From contig OX381707.1 of assembly GCA_947462335.1 (NCBI GenBank), forward strand, positions 87,727,606 through 87,791,605: 64,000 nt of DNA. Reading direction: 5' to 3'. This document shows positions 12,660 to 26,261 of this stretch, one piece after another; positions within the stretch are counted from its first letter, which is position 1, and the number at the start of each line of letters is the position of its first letter. The DNA is from Harmothoe impar (taxonomy: Eukaryota; Annelida; Polychaeta; Phyllodocida; Polynoidae). The translations under genes and the position numbers were made by a program. Below the pieces are notes generated by a model. That model was not told the DNA's origin. It searched no databases and worked only from the letters and a program-made list of their open reading frames with translations.

Positions 12660-14100
12660 TCATTTACCTTACTAGATAGAGTCCTCACCTTCTTCCACAT
12701 GCACATAAATGATACATATCTCTGTTTAAGCTGTAAACTATATATATATATTTGTACCCAAGATGACCGACCATATAATGCTAATGTTATAGAGCTGAAT
12801 ACTGGTAAATTGATCTTAAGGTGTCACAGTACTAATCCGCCCAGGAAACCTAGGACAGCCAAATAGTCCCTACTAAAAACGGAATTCTAGTGGATATAAT
12901 CAGTGCTAGGAGACCTTATTTTTGACTGGGAGTAATAATAGGCATACCAGAAGATGGGCAATGCTTGGTTTAAAAAAAGTTTTAAAAAGTTTTTGGTATC
13001 CATGGTAACCAAGGGGTCACACTTTGAGGTCAAAGTCAAGGTCACAGGTCGGTGCGGCACTTGAAAAATTGATCATATTCAGACTATGCTTTTTCCATGG
13101 CAACTAGTGCAAAATCTAATCTAACTCCCCTATTGACGGACATTTTTGAAAGATGGGAAATGATGTCAGCTTTTGTTTAAGGCATCATTTATGAACGCCA
13201 TCAAATTTTGAACCACATTTGGAGCCACTTGATAGTGAAAAAGAGGAAAATATTAGAACATCACTGTGCCAATTAGTACCATGACACCATAAGGGCCACA
13301 TGACCCGAGGCTGACCTACCATGGACTTCATAGCCAACTGAACTCCAATTTCCCTCCAATAAATTGTCAACAAACCAACTGGATACTACTTATCTGGGTT
13401 TTTTTGTGATGTTTTTCATGCTGTTGTTATACTAAAGTGCCATAAAATTAGGTCAGCTTACAAAATTGATCTTGCAATAATTGATAACAATGATAATCTC
13501 TTTGTGCCTGCATGAAGCTGTGAATCACCTTAGCTGAGAATACCATGCCTACACTATGCTAACAAATTCATGAGCAAACCCAACTCAATTGCTGTCACCT
13601 AAGTAATATTTGAATTGCTCTGCAAGTGGTGGACAACTACCATGAAATACCTCGTCCTGTTAGGAGACAGCAACAAACTCAAACCAAGATAGGGCTATAT
13701 TAGAGAGGGGGGATCACGTTAGGTTGATAAAGTGATTCTCCATGACTGTAACTTTCTATGATGTAGTTGTTATCATGTTATTACTATGGACTGCCTCAAC
13801 TACTAATAGAAGTAGTTTATTCATAAAACCCATACATATATATTGCAAATACATTAAGACGACCAATCCTGGCTACTTAATTTGCACTACCAGAAAGCTG
13901 ATTACTCCAACTGATACCAAACTGTAAAGGGGTAATTCTTTGATTAGACTGGACAGGCAGAGAACTGACACTCCTATAGTGAAGAGGAGAGGTGGAGTAG
14001 GAATGTATATCCATATATTTTACCAACCACCTTAGCTCACCTGCACAGAAGGTAAAACCGGCAGCCCTCCTACCACTTCCAGGAAAAGTCATACCCAATT
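12660..14100. other. Intergenic, no gene seen
   Basis: Only short frames without homologous look occur. The stretch is AT-rich with ordinary complexity and has no tRNA-like or repeat structure that I can support. Confidence 0.5.
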
Positions 14101-14136
14101 AACATTATCAAATAAATTATTGAATAACAGCCAAAT

Positions 14137-14316
14137 TGTTTCCTGATGAATCACCCTATAAATCCCACAGTGGCAGACATTGCTGATAACATACGTCTAA
14201 GTATAAACAAGTCAGAATATTGTGTGGTTGCCTATATTGACTTCTCGAAAGCATTTGACACAGTGGACAATCTACTTTAGAATGCCACAGGGTTCCAACT
14301 TGGGACCATTGTTATA
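14137..14316 (+). pseudogene. Reverse-transcriptase relic
   Basis: Frame 14161-14280 reads VADIADNIRLSINKSEY then AYIDFSKAFDTVD, which is the region up to and including RT motif A. Directly after a stop, another frame at 14282 reads MPQGSNLGPLL, which is motif B. In an intact enzyme roughly 60-80 residues separate these motifs, so the middle is deleted. Stops flank both ends. This is a different LINE lineage from the one at position 1. Confidence 0.88.
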
Positions 14317-14970
14317 AGTTCTCAAAGACACGTGATTAAACTGTCCAACCATATACCTGTTGTTGCATTCTACAGGTTTTCCAAGTGCCTTCTATGCGTT
14401 CTCAATACTACCCAGATGGGCCTGTGAATCTAGGACTTGTTTATCCAAGTTAGTATTGAAAATGTTGAGGTTTGAGAATCCCCATTCACTTTCAGCCCTC
14501 TGCTGCACCAATTCACCAACAGGACATGTGTTGGTCTTTACCTCAGGATTTTGCATCAACAATAGGACATTAGATGGGCTCACTGGGAAGAATAGATGAA
14601 TGGGTGTAGTCTCGCGAAATGGTTCTGTACACTGGATTTACAATCTGGCTACTGGCAAAATCGAGTGCCCCCTAAACACCAAGAGAAAACTGCATTTCCA
14701 ACCAATATGGGGCTATATACATCCAATGTTCTGCTGTTTGGGCTATGTTATGTCCGGTAACATTGAAAGCTTTTGACTAATTGTACATTTTTACTATAAG
14801 AATAAATGTAATCCAAGGTTGATATAGTTGTATGGCTAGGAGGCCTTTCAATGTAAATTATGGATGAGGTGTATCGCTATAATCAAGATTTGAACCACTT
14901 CCAGATGCAGAATGTCATCTGGGGTGCCACCTGGAGAGAGAGCTCAGTATAAGTGTATTTCATGGATACA

Positions 14971-14985
14971 CCACGAGGGGGCAAC
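14971..14985 (+). promoter_or_regulatory. CTCF-like core, repeat copy 1
   Basis: CCACGAGGGGGCAAC resembles the bilaterian CTCF core (CCASYAGRKGGCR) but departs from it at one or two positions. Binding is inferred from sequence only. Confidence 0.3.
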
Positions 14986-15261
14986 AGAAATGCCACCCTG
15001 CTCTGAAGTGACCATTGTGCCACCTGGCAGAGTCACTTTGCCCTCTGTATTGGTACAGCGATCTTAATCCATCAACCAATGAAAATCTCCTTATTAATGT
15101 GACAATGCTTGTGCCAAATCAAAGGATCTGCTAGGAGTAAGGCCTCTGATTGATATTTAAACTGCACAGAGAGGCCCTCTGATCACTCCCTCTGCTGTAG
15201 AATGTCATCTGAGGTGCCACCTGGAGACAGAGCTCAGCACTAGTGTTAGTTAGGGGATCCT

Positions 15262-15276
15262 CCACTAGGGGGCACC
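15262..15276 (+). promoter_or_regulatory. CTCF-like core, repeat copy 2
   Basis: CCACTAGGGGGCACC matches the CTCF core consensus at every core position. A reverse-oriented partial match (CCAGGTGGCACC on the minus strand) lies about 45 bases upstream in the same unit. Confidence 0.42.
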
Positions 15277-15534
15277 AGAAGTGCCACCCTATTCTACAGT
15301 GAGAGATGACATCACATGTCAGTGTCACTTAGCTGTCTGTATAGATGCAGCCATCTCAATCCATCAAGCAATAATGTGTGCTCAATGAGCCATAACTAAC
15401 AATTGCTTTGAATAAAGCCTCCAATTTGGATTTTAACTGCACACAGAGGGCTTCTGATCACCCTCTCTGCTGCAGAATGTCATCTGGTGCCCCCTGGAGA
15501 GAGATGTCAGTACTAGTGTAAGTTCAGGGATTCT

Positions 15535-15549
15535 CCACTAGGGGGCACC
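15535..15549 (+). promoter_or_regulatory. CTCF-like core, repeat copy 3
   Basis: The same CCACTAGGGGGCACC as in copy 2, kept although the units differ elsewhere. An inverted CCAGGGGGCACC lies about 40 bases upstream on the minus strand. Confidence 0.42.
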
Positions 15550-15620
15550 AGAAGGGCCACCCAATTCTGCAGGGAGAGATGGTGCCACCTGTCAACATTA
15601 ATTATCTTTGCCCTCCAATC

Positions 15621-15775
15621 TGTCAAAACTCATCCTCCAACTCATCCTCAACACATATCCTCCAATCTCATCTCCCAACTCATCCTCCAATCTTATCCTT
15701 AAATCTCATCCTCCATTCCCACTTTTTAATTTCTCTACAAATCTTATCCTCCTGTCCTCTGATCTAATCCTTCAG
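15621..15775. repeat. Degenerate CTCATCCTCCAA pyrimidine repeat
   Basis: About a dozen loose copies of a 10-14 base unit (CTCATCCTCCAA and variants) make one strand strongly pyrimidine-rich. The short frames across it are products of this composition. Confidence 0.75.
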
Positions 15776-17210
15776 ATTCTATGTCCAGAATTTGTGAAAC
15801 CTGCCTGGGTAGATGATCACATCTCGAAGTACTACTGCTAGCTCTAAAGTAAAATTTACGGCTATTATGTTCCAAAATTGGAGTACAAAAGATTCTACAT
15901 CTAGAGATTGCGCATCAGTCAATGCCTGGGAAGATGGGTACATTTCCCAATCCTACAAATTCCACCAGAAGGAAACTTTAACAGTTATTCTGTAAGAAAT
16001 GCAACCAATATTCTTACTTTTCAAAGCTCCATAATTCAGGAAAATATACCCTCAATGTATAATGCATTACTCTAATGTTATCATATTGGATAAATTCAGT
16101 CTGTCTGGATATGAATGCTTCACATTGCCTTGATTGAGTGATCGACTCCAGGTTGATTTTTTTCCACATTTAGTGAAAATAAGCTACATGAGACTTCTAA
16201 ATATAAAAGCAATAATGTGGGTCCAGAGGGGTCAAGAGTGACCTGGCGACCTGGGCTGTTTTCCAGGCGACCTGGTAAAGTAATCTAAGTGACCTGGCGA
16301 CTTTTGGAACTATTTGGCTATAGTAGAAATGGTCTAAAAAGTGACTTTGTGACATGGGGCTCTTAATTTCGGTGACTTTCCGACCTCAGCAGGGGGGGGG
16401 GACCCCTCTGCACTCTGCACCCCCAACGATCACCATATAGTCTTGTTCATAAAGTTATCAACCATGACCAGTTGAAACCCCTGGAAAACTTTCCCCGAGG
16501 TCTGGTACAGCATGTCTTTATCTACTAAGGGTTTTACTTATTGAAGAATCTGCTAGTGGCCATAGAAACTTTGAAGGTGAGGGTCCACTTATGGTGAGTC
16601 TACCCTACACTCTAATTTGGCGCGAGTTCTAAATTGTCATTAGTCAACAACCCGGTTTCCTCATCCTCTCCTCCTTATAGGCTCCTGGAGAATCACACAT
16701 TTATTAGTCAAATTTATTTTTGGCATAGGCTCTAAATGCCGTTGTATGCTGGTTATGTATAGACCGTAGTATTTCTCCGTACATGGAACATAAATCTCTC
16801 TTCTACGGACTCTTCCTATATGTATGTCACTGCTTTTCTCAAATGCAGAGGATGGGTCTTGGATCTTATATGTCTGCCTTTAAACACACATTATTCAATG
16901 ATAACTTCAGGACAATATCTCCAGGTGACCCAAAAAGTATTTGATAAACAATTACTCCAGACTCAAAAGAGTTGGTTTTCATTTTGTGTGCTATTAAAAC
17001 AGGAAATAAAAAGCGTGGTCTGAGGGCTGCCTTTCTATCACTGGTACATGTGTGTAAGATAGATGTCTGTATTATGAAAACAATGGGACAATGTGTGTGT
17101 GCCAATTGTTAGAATCATTGGTTGAAATTATGAGGAGAACATTACTGAAGCTGTCATTTATTAGAGTATCAGATCACTTCATAATGAAGTAACTTTGAAT
17201 ATTTAAGTAA
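15776..17210. other. Intergenic, no gene seen
   Basis: It contains a short degenerate repeat of GTGACCTGGCGACCTGG at about 16225-16390 and a G10 run near 16391. Nothing coding is supported. Confidence 0.5.
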
Positions 17211-20200
17211 CTGCTGACTGCTGACTGCAGCTTTTACACCAGGACTGCTGACTGCAGCCTTTACACCAGGACTGCTGACTGCAGCCTTTACACCAGGACT
17301 GCAGCCTTTACACCAGGACTGCAGCCTTTACACCAGGACTGCAGCCTTTACACCAGGACTGCAGCCTTTACACCAGGACTGCAGCCTTTACACCAGGACT
17401 GCTGACTGCAGCCTTTACACCAGGACTGCTGACTGCAGCCTTTACACCAGGACTGCTGACTGCAGCCTTTACACCACGACTGCTGACTGCAGCCTTTACA
17501 CCAGGACTGAAGCCTTTACACCAGGACTGCTGACTGCAGCCTTTACACCAGGACTGCTGACTGCAGCCTTTACACCATGACTGCAGCCTTTACACCAGGA
17601 CTGCTGACTGCAGCCTTTACACCAGGACTGCTGACTGCAGCCTTTACACCAGGACTGCAGCCTTTACACCACGACTGCAGCCTTTACACCACGACTGCTG
17701 ACTGCAGCCTTTACACCACGACTGCTGACTGCAGCCTTTACACCAGGACTGCTGACTGCAGCCTTTACACCAGGACTGCAGCCTTTACACCAGGACTGCT
17801 GACTGCAGCCTTTACACCAGGACTGCAGCCTTTACACCACGACTGCAGCCTTTACACCACGACTGCTGACTGCAGCCTTTACACCAGGACTGCAGCCTTT
17901 ACACCAGGACTGCAGCCTTTACAACAGGACTGCAGCCTTTACACCACGACTGCTGACTGCAGCCTTTACACCAGGACTGCTGCCTTTACACCAGGACTGC
18001 AGCCTTTACACCAGGACTGCTGACTGCAGCCTTTACACCAGGACTGCAGCCTTTACACCACGACTGCAGCCTTTACACCAGGACTGCTGACTGCAGCCTT
18101 TACACCAGGACTGCTGACTGCAGCCTTTACACCACGACTGCAGCCTTTACACCAGGACTGCAGCCTTTACACCAGGACTGCAGCCTTTACACCAGGACTG
18201 CTGACTGCAGCCTTTACACCAGGACTGCAGCCTTTACACCAGGACTGCAGCCTTTACACCAGGACTGCTGACTGCAGCCTTTACACCAGGACTGCAGCCT
18301 TTACACCACGACTGCAGCCTTTACACCAGGACTGCAGCCTTTACACCAGGACTGCAGCCTTTACACCACGACTGCAGCCTTTACACCACGACTGCAGCCT
18401 TTACACCACGACTGCAGCCTTCACACCAGGACTGCTGACTGCAGCCTTTACACCAGGACTGCAGCCTTTACACCAGGACTGCTGACTGCGGCCTTTACAC
18501 CACGACTGCTGACTGCAGCCTTTACACCACGACTGCAGCCTTTACACCAGGACTGCTGACTGCAGCCTTTACACCACGACTGCTGACTGCAGCCTTTACA
18601 CCACGACTGCAGCCTTTACACCAGGACTGCTGACTGCAGCCTTTACACCAGGACTGCTGACTGCAGCCTTTACACCAGGACTGAAGCCTTTACACCAGGA
18701 CTGCAGCCTTTACACCAGGACTGCTGACTGCAGCCTTTACACCAGGACTGCAGCCTTTACACCACGACTGCAGCCTTTACACCAGGACTGCTGACTGCAG
18801 CCTTTACACCAGGACTGCTGACTGCAGCCTTTACACCACGACTGCTGACTGCAGCCTTTACACCACGACTGCAGCCTTTACACCAGGACTGCAGCCTTTA
18901 CACCACGACTGCTGACTGCAGCCTTTACACCACGACTGCTGACTGCAGCCTTTACACCACGACTGCAGCCTTTACACCAGGACTGCAGCCTTTACACCAC
19001 GACTGCTGACTGCAGCCTTTACACCAGGACTGCTGACTGCAGCCTTTACACCAGGACTGCAGCCTTTACACCAGGACTGCTGACTGCGGCCTTTACACCA
19101 CGACTGCTGACTGCAGCCTTTACACCACGACTGCAGCCTTTACACCAGGACTGCTGACTGCAGCCTTTACACCAGGACTGCTGACTGCAGCCTTTACACC
19201 AGGACTGAAGCCTTTACACCAGGACTGCAGCCTTTACACCAGGACTGCTGACTGCAGCCTTTACACCAGGACTGCAGCCTTTACACCACGACTGCAGCCT
19301 TTACACCAGGACTGCTGACTGCAGCCTTTACACCACGACTGCTGACTGCAGCCTTTACACCACGACTGCAGCCTTTACACCAGGACTGCTGACTGCAGCC
19401 TTTACACCAGGACTGCTGACTGCAGCCTTTACACCAGGACTGAAGCCTTTACACCAGGACTGCAGCCTTTACACCAGGACTGCTGACTGCAGCCTTTACA
19501 CCAGGACTGCAGCCTTTACACCACGACTGCAGCCTTTACACCAGGACTGCTGACTGCAGCCTTTACACCAGGACTGCTGACTGCAGCCTTTACACCACGA
19601 CTGCTGACTGCAGCCTTTACACCACGACTGCAGCCTTTACACCAGGACTGCAGCCTTTACACCACGACTGCTGACTGCAGCCTTTACACCACGACTGCTG
19701 ACTGCAGCCTTTACACCACGACTGCAGCCTTTACACCAGGACTGCAGCCTTTACACCACGACTGCTGACTGCAGCCTTTACACCAGGACTGCTGACTGCA
19801 GCCTTTACACCAGGACTGCTGACTGCAGCCTTTACACCACGACTGCTGACTGCAGCCTTTACACCACGACTGCAGCCTTTACACCAGGACTGCAGCCTTT
19901 ACACCACGACTGCTGACTGCAGCCTTTACACCAGGACTGCTGACTGCAGCCTTTACACCAGGACTGCTGACTGCAGCCTTTACACCAGGACTGCTGACTG
20001 CAGCCTTTACACCACGACTGCTGACTGCAGCCTTTACACCAGGACTGCAGCCTTTACACCAGGACTGCTGACCGCAGCCTTTACACCACGACTGCTGACT
20101 GCAGCCTTTACACCAGGACTGCAGCCTTTACACCAGGACTGCTGACTGCAGCCTTTACACCAGGACTGCAGCCTTTACACCACGACTGCTGACTGCAGCC

Positions 20201-22395
20201 TTTACACCACGACTGCTGACTGCAGCCTTTACACCAAGACTGCAGCCTTTACACCACGACTGCAGCCTTTACACCACAACTGCAGCCTTTACACCAGGAC
20301 TGCAGCCTTTACACCACGACTGCAGCCTTTACACCAGGACTGCAGCCTTTACACCAGGACTGCAGCCTTTACACCAGGACTGCAGCCTTTACACCAGGAC
20401 TGCAGCCTTTACACCAGGACTGCTGACTGCAGCCTTTACACCAGGACTGCAGCCTTTACACCAGGACTGCTGACTGCGGCCTTTACACCAGGACTGCTGA
20501 CTGCAGCCTTTACACCACGACTGCAGCCTTTACACCAGGACTGCTGACTGCAGCCTTTACAGCAGGACTGCCGACTGCAGCCTTTACACCATGACTGCAG
20601 CCTTTACACCAGGACTGCTGACTGCAGCCTTTACACCAGGACTGCAGCCTTTACACCAGGACTGCTGACTGCAGCCTTTACACCACGACTGCTGACTGCA
20701 GCCTTTACACCACGACTGCAGCCTTTACACCACGACTGCTGACTGCAGCCTTTACACCACGACTGCAGCCTTTACACCAGGACTGCAGCCTTTACACCAG
20801 GACTGCTGACTGCAGCCTTTACACCACGACTGCAGCCTTTACACCAGGACTGCAGCCTTTACACCAGGACTGCTGACTGCAGCCTTTACACAAGGACTGC
20901 TGACTGCAGCCTTTAAACCAGGACTGCTGACTGCAGCCTTTACACCACGACTGCTGACTGCAGCCTTTACACCACGACTGCAGCCTTTACACCACGACTG
21001 CAGCCTTTACACCACGACTGCTGACTGCAGCCTTTACACCACGACTGCTGACTGCAGCCTTTACACCACGACTGCAGCCTTTACACCACGACTGCTGACT
21101 GCAGCCTTTACACCAGGACTGCAGCCTTTACACCACGACTGCAGCCTTTACACCACGACTGCAGCCTTTACACCAGGACTGCTGCCTTTACACCACGACT
21201 GCTGACTGCAGCCTTTACCCCAGGACTGCTGACTGCAGCCTTTACACCAGGACTGCTGACTGCAGCCTTTACACCAGGACTGCTGACTGCAGCCTTTACA
21301 CCAGGACTGCAGCCTTTACACCAGGACTGCAGCCTTTACACCAGGACTGCAGCCTTTACACCAGGACTGCAGCCTTTACACCAGGACTGCAGCCTTTACA
21401 CCACGACTGCTGACTGCAGCCTTTACACCAGGACTGCTGACTGCAGCCTTTACACCAGGACTGCTGACTGCAGCCTTTACACCATGACTGCTGACTGCAG
21501 CCTTTACACCAGGACTGCTGACTGCAGCCTTTACACCAGGACTGCAGCCTTTACACCAGGACTGCTGACTGCAGCCTTTACACCACGACTGCAGCCTTTA
21601 CACCAGGACTGCTGACTGCAGCCTTTACACCAGGACTGCAGCCTTTACACCAGGACTGCTGACTGCAGCCTTTACACCAGGACTGCTGACTGCAGCCTTT
21701 ACACCACGACTGCAGCCTTTACACCAAGACTGCTGACTGCTGCCTTTACACCAGGACTGCAGCCTTTACACCACGACTGCTGACTGCAGCCTTTACACCA
21801 GGACTGCTGACTGCAGCCTTTACACCACGACTGCAGCCTTTACACCAGGACTGCAGCCTTTACACCAGGACTGCTGACTGCAGCCTTTACACCACGACTG
21901 CAGCCTTTACACCAGGACTGCTGACTGCAGCCTTTACACCACGACTGAAGCCTTTACACCACGACTGCAGCCTTTACACCACGACTGCAGCCTTTACACC
22001 ACGACTGCAGCCTTTACACCAGGACTGCAGCCTTTACACCAGGACTGCAGCCTTTACACCAGGACTGCTGACTGCAGCCTTTACACCAGGACTGCTGACT
22101 GCAGCCTTTACACCAGGACTGCTGACTGCAGCCTTTACACCAGGACTGCTGACTGCAGCCTTTACACCAGGACTGCAGCCTTTACACCAGGACTGCTGAC
22201 TGCAGCCTTTACACCAGGACTGCTGACTGCAGCCTTTACACCACGACTGCAGCCTTTACACCACAACTGCAGCCTTTACACCACGACTGCAGCCTTTACA
22301 CCACAACTGCAGCCTTTACACGAGGACTGCTGACTGCAGCCTTTACACCACGACTGCAGCCTTTACACCAGGACTGCAGCCTTAACACCACAACT
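17211..22395. repeat. 5.2 kb minisatellite, 20-bp core with optional 7-bp insert
   Basis: The core is GCAGCCTTTACACCAGGACT (20 bp), with or without GCTGACT between cores, so units are 20 or 27 bp. A second two-state position alternates CCAGG and CCACG. Length divided by the mean unit suggests about 220 units. Rare variants (GACTGCGGCC at about 18487, 19085 and 20475; GACTGAAGCC at five sites) mark higher-order blocks: the segments after 18481 and 19078 share long identical unit orders. The open frame of 148 codons at 17577 is a repeat artefact. Confidence 0.98.
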
Positions 22396-24060
22396 GGCGG
22401 GGCATTTAGATTTTCTGTGTAGGGGCTCATGTTGGGAGGGTGAGTGTACCCAAGGTGGTAGGATGGAGAAGTGGTGGGCAGAATAAGGTATAGCCACTAC
22501 AGACTAAGGGCCAGGTGGTTAGATTATCAGTGTGAGGCACAGCTCTACTGACTCCACTCTGCTATCTCTGTGTGACGACAACCAGAGATGGAGACTAACA
22601 TGACACCAGCCCCGTCTCCGTGCGACAACAAGCCGCACAGGGGCCGCTCAAGTGGTAATGTTTAAAGGGCGAATCCTGAGCAAATTACATCCTGAGTATG
22701 TCCTGAGCTCATGCTGTGCCTAGCTACTGTCCTCAACTCTACTCCAACCACACTTGGGACTATCTCAAAGTGGTTGGAATAGGGGATGGTCACATTAGAG
22801 AATATTAACAAGTACCAGCGCTTAGGCGTTGGATTTTGCCCCTGCCCCCTGCCCCACGTCAGTCATGATCTATTCTTGTCAAATTTAATGGTGAATTGTT
22901 ACTGATCTGACACTGCCCCCGCCCCCCCCCCCCCCCCCGCCCCCCCCCCCAACCACACCTCGGGCTGAGCGCGGGAACAGAAGCGCACGTCCGGCAGCGT
23001 TCCTGTGCCCCAGTTCACCCTTGCGACATTGCCATGGTGATGCGTCCCCGGCATCCCAAAGTAGCAACCTCACTCTCCAAGCATATTCCCTTGGAGGAGC
23101 CCGGTTCAGAACTTTATACTGGCTTTACTCAAATATTATAAAAGGTTACAATATCATATTTCATTACAAGGATTGATTAGATATTTACTGTCAAATTCCG
23201 TTCTATTTGGACCCCATTATTCCATGATTATCCTACATTAGGGCAACACTGCACGAGAAAACAATGGCGGATTTCAGTCAGTTTGTCTTTTTCTTGTTGC
23301 CAGGCACTGTCTGCGAGATTATGAGTATTGTATAATCGATTTCCTTTAAATACAGCTGGATCGCAGGGATTAGTTTGATAGATAGAGGTAGTACAACACG
23401 TGCCCTGCTGTAAATATTGATGAAATTAAGTTTGTGGAGAGAATCGAGTTAACTTTGAAATAAGTACATGTTTTTAGATAGCCTCTTTTGGTTTATCTGT
23501 TCCCGGCGAGCACTCAGGCCTAATCTAATAGCATGGTTCGCTGGTCCCAAATAATGCCGTTTTATATATAGGGGAATGAGAAGTAGAAGTGACATATAAT
23601 AAGAGAGATCACTTTTCCCTCTTTTTTACAGTCACCGTATTTTGCTTTCCCCTGTAAATTTATGAGCCTTTCCTGTTGTCATTTTACGGTTTATCATTAT
23701 TATATGACGATCCTCTGCTATTCAATGATGATTATAATCGTTTCTGGATTCATTGATATTTCATGATATCATCCTAATTCCATGCATGTATAAATATTAG
23801 GCCTGAGAAGCATAATTGAATGCCTCATAGCAATATACAATTACATATATAAGTCTATATGATACAGGCCTGGGTGCTATTCAAGGAGTGAACTAAGTGG
23901 ACAGGAGGCTGATTAGGACTAAGCTGTAAGGCTGTAGATACCAGCCTCAGACCCGGACTGTGGGTGGTGTGGTGTTTGTGAAGCATCCCTAGATGGTGCT
24001 GCCACCTGAAGGGCATGGAGCGACTCACTGAAACTACAGGACTTGTGTCATCAAGTGAGG
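22396..24060. other. Intergenic, no gene seen
   Basis: A C-rich tract at 22915-22950 could form a G-quadruplex on the minus strand. The segment near 22493 (CCACTACAGACTAAGGGCC) recurs at 26216. No exon is supported. Confidence 0.5.
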
Positions 24061-24574
24061 ATATATGGCTCAGTCTCACGACTTTGTAACAATTGGATCG
24101 TCTTTGACCGGGTGACGTCTTTGACCGGGAAAAGTCATTATAGCATAAATTAGGCCTATACAGTAAGAAAAGGTTGGAAAAAGTCAAAGCATATTTTCCG
24201 ACCATATAAAAGGAAATTTATTTCAAAGTTGGTTATGTTTAAATGTAGACCCTATTACGTGATTCATAGCATTATCAAGTTTTTCCTCTGCCCGGTCAAA
24301 GACGTCACTTTCCATGTAAAATGGTGTTTGAAGAGCTGCACTGTGCGAAGTATTATGAAATAAGCATCCGCATAAACCTTTTCCTTTAGTAGAGATATGG
24401 AAAAACACAAAAAAAAAGAAATTTGCCCTTTTTAGCTACCCAGTCAAAGATGTCACCCGGTTAAAGATGTCACGCGGTCAAGATGTCACCCGGTCAAAGA
24501 CGTCACCCTGTCAAAGATATCATCCGGTCAAAGACAATCCAATTGATACAAAGTCGTGAGACTGAGCCATATAT
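24061..24574. mobile_element. Inverted-repeat (foldback) element with GGTCAAAGACGTCACCC repeats
   Basis: The left end ATATATGGCTCAGTCTCACG is mirrored by CGTGAGACTGAGCCATATAT at the right end. The arms extend about 75 bp and include CAATTGGAT and TCTTTGACCGG. Short direct repeats of GGTCAAAGAYGTCACCC lie just inside the right arm. No transposase frame is present, so it is a non-autonomous element or foldback. Confidence 0.85.
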
Positions 24575-25028
24575 TTAACTCTGGACCTTTTCTTAATTCT
24601 CCATGTGTAAATGGTGTTTCTACTACTTATGTGTGAATATCAGAAATAAAGCCTAGAAACCTATGACCTCTCATGAATCTCTTTGACTAGTGCAGACGAG
24701 CACGTATTTGTCATTTAAGGATTTTCTATATTTCGTATTATTTGGTGTTATTATTTTATATAAGCCAAACACTGACATTTGGCACATAAATAGGCGGGTC
24801 GGCCTATAGTCAGGGTTTATGGTACAGTTCTCATATATACATCTATGGTAATTAAACATTGTTTCCCTACACTTAGTTATAATAAAGTAATGTCACAGGA
24901 GGAAGCCCTGACAGACATGTTTTCAGAGAAAAGTTGGACAGATGGAGGCAGGGGGCTGTGTTAGGGCTTCATCCTGTAATATTAGGACAAAGTTTATTTA
25001 CTATAGACTGAGAAAAGTATATGATTAT

Positions 25029-25816
25029 TTGGTTGTGAATGTCAGCCTACAGGATTACTTGGTGGTCTCTGTGGCCCATAGGAGCGTCTTATCATATCAG
25101 AAGATCAATGTGTCTGTTAGTTTGTACTGATATCAACTTGTTATCTAAGGGGGTCAGCGTCTCCTCAGTGTAAGACACAGGTATAAGACCAATCACAGAC
25201 AGCCCGGTACAGGTAAGGACGTATTGTAGTGTTCTACACAGATACATTATTAAATTAGTCCTGTAAATCTAGCGATGCATGGGTGGCAACAATAGGAGCA
25301 GAAAGATAAAACTATGGGTCATTTAAGGGGTTTGAGTATTCAAACAGACCTCCTGATGATGGAACACCTCTATGAACTGTCAGCGTTATCAGGTTCCAAC
25401 TGTATACTAAGCTAAAACAGCACAGTGGTTGCATACAAGTCCTTTTATTCAACAGTGGGTGAGTGGGGCCCACAAGTGGCTTTGTTAGCTCCCCTAAATG
25501 GGTGTCTTAGCTCTACAACTATTCAACCTAGAGCTGTGTAGAGGCTTGTACACCACTCTCAGGCCTTGTACGCCACTCTCATGACTTACACTTACCCTTG
25601 TACTGACTATACAGTGTTCTAAGTGTACTTTGATCTATTTATTTCAAGCCAATATCATATTGCAATACATTGATATATAAACAACTACATGCCAATAATT
25701 GTCATTAATATAGATTGTAATGTTAATGGTCAATAGTAATCAATATGGCTAAGGAAGCCAAGTGTAATTAAGAATGTGAAATACACCTTTAGACATTGAC
25801 TTAAGCAGACTTGTTA
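25029..25816. repeat. Segmental duplication, copy 1
   Basis: Shares collinear blocks with 26262-27008, for example CTGATATCAACTTGTTATCT, AAGGGGGTCAGCGTCTC, ATACAGGTAAGGACG-type, TCATGGGTGGCAACAAT-type and AGACATTGACTTAAG. Divergence is moderate with small indels. It includes a consensus 5' splice site at 25212|25213 (TACAG|GTAAGGAC). Confidence 0.85.
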
Positions 25817-26261
25817 TTCCTACATAATAAAACCCTAAAAGCTGTAGCTGGGTTTATGGTAGCATATATAAGGATTACGGCTTCTACCGACACAAATCAG
25901 CAATAAGTGCAGTGCAACCTAAGTTTTAAGGGACGGTTTAGGTATTCTGTAAATAGAAATGAATTGCCCAAAAGACATATTTTCAGAGAAAGGTCTAACC
26001 AAGGACACTGATAACTATACACTGATAATCTTTAGGTTCCAGAACTCAGTCAGTACTGGCTAACAAATCAGTCACTAATAACTAACCTGGTTAGTCATTT
26101 TCTGGCTCCCTATATTCTTCTGAGAAAGGCATTTGCCACATATTGTTTTGCCTCAGTCATTTTTGAATAGCACTTGGTCATGCCAGACAAATGTCCCAAT
26201 GACTAACCTAGGATAGCCACTACAGACTAAGGGCCGAAGTGTTTAGACTTTCTGTGTACGC

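Larger units (their letters stand above)
14911..15597. repeat. Three tandem copies of a 275-290 bp unit
   Basis: Units start at AATGTCATCTG (14911, 15201, 15476). The third is partial. Each begins with a foldback: CTGCAGAATG...GTGCCNCCTGG is repeated in reverse complement 40-50 bases later as the segment containing CCAC(T/G)AGGGGGCA. Copies 1 and 2 also share a tail with ACTGCACAGAGAGG...CTCTCTGCTG(C/T)AG. No coding content. Confidence 0.88.

Noticed and set aside
17577..18023. 148-codon frame in the 5.2 kb array
   Set aside because: Repeat artefact; units of 20 and 27 bases change frame constantly.
23264..23335. Short frame with good start context (ACAATGGCGGATTTCAG)
   Set aside because: Only 23 codons, no donor follows, and no downstream exon fits.
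23855..24205. 116-codon minus-strand frame
   Set aside because: Overlaps the end of a foldback element, has no family resemblance and no splice context.
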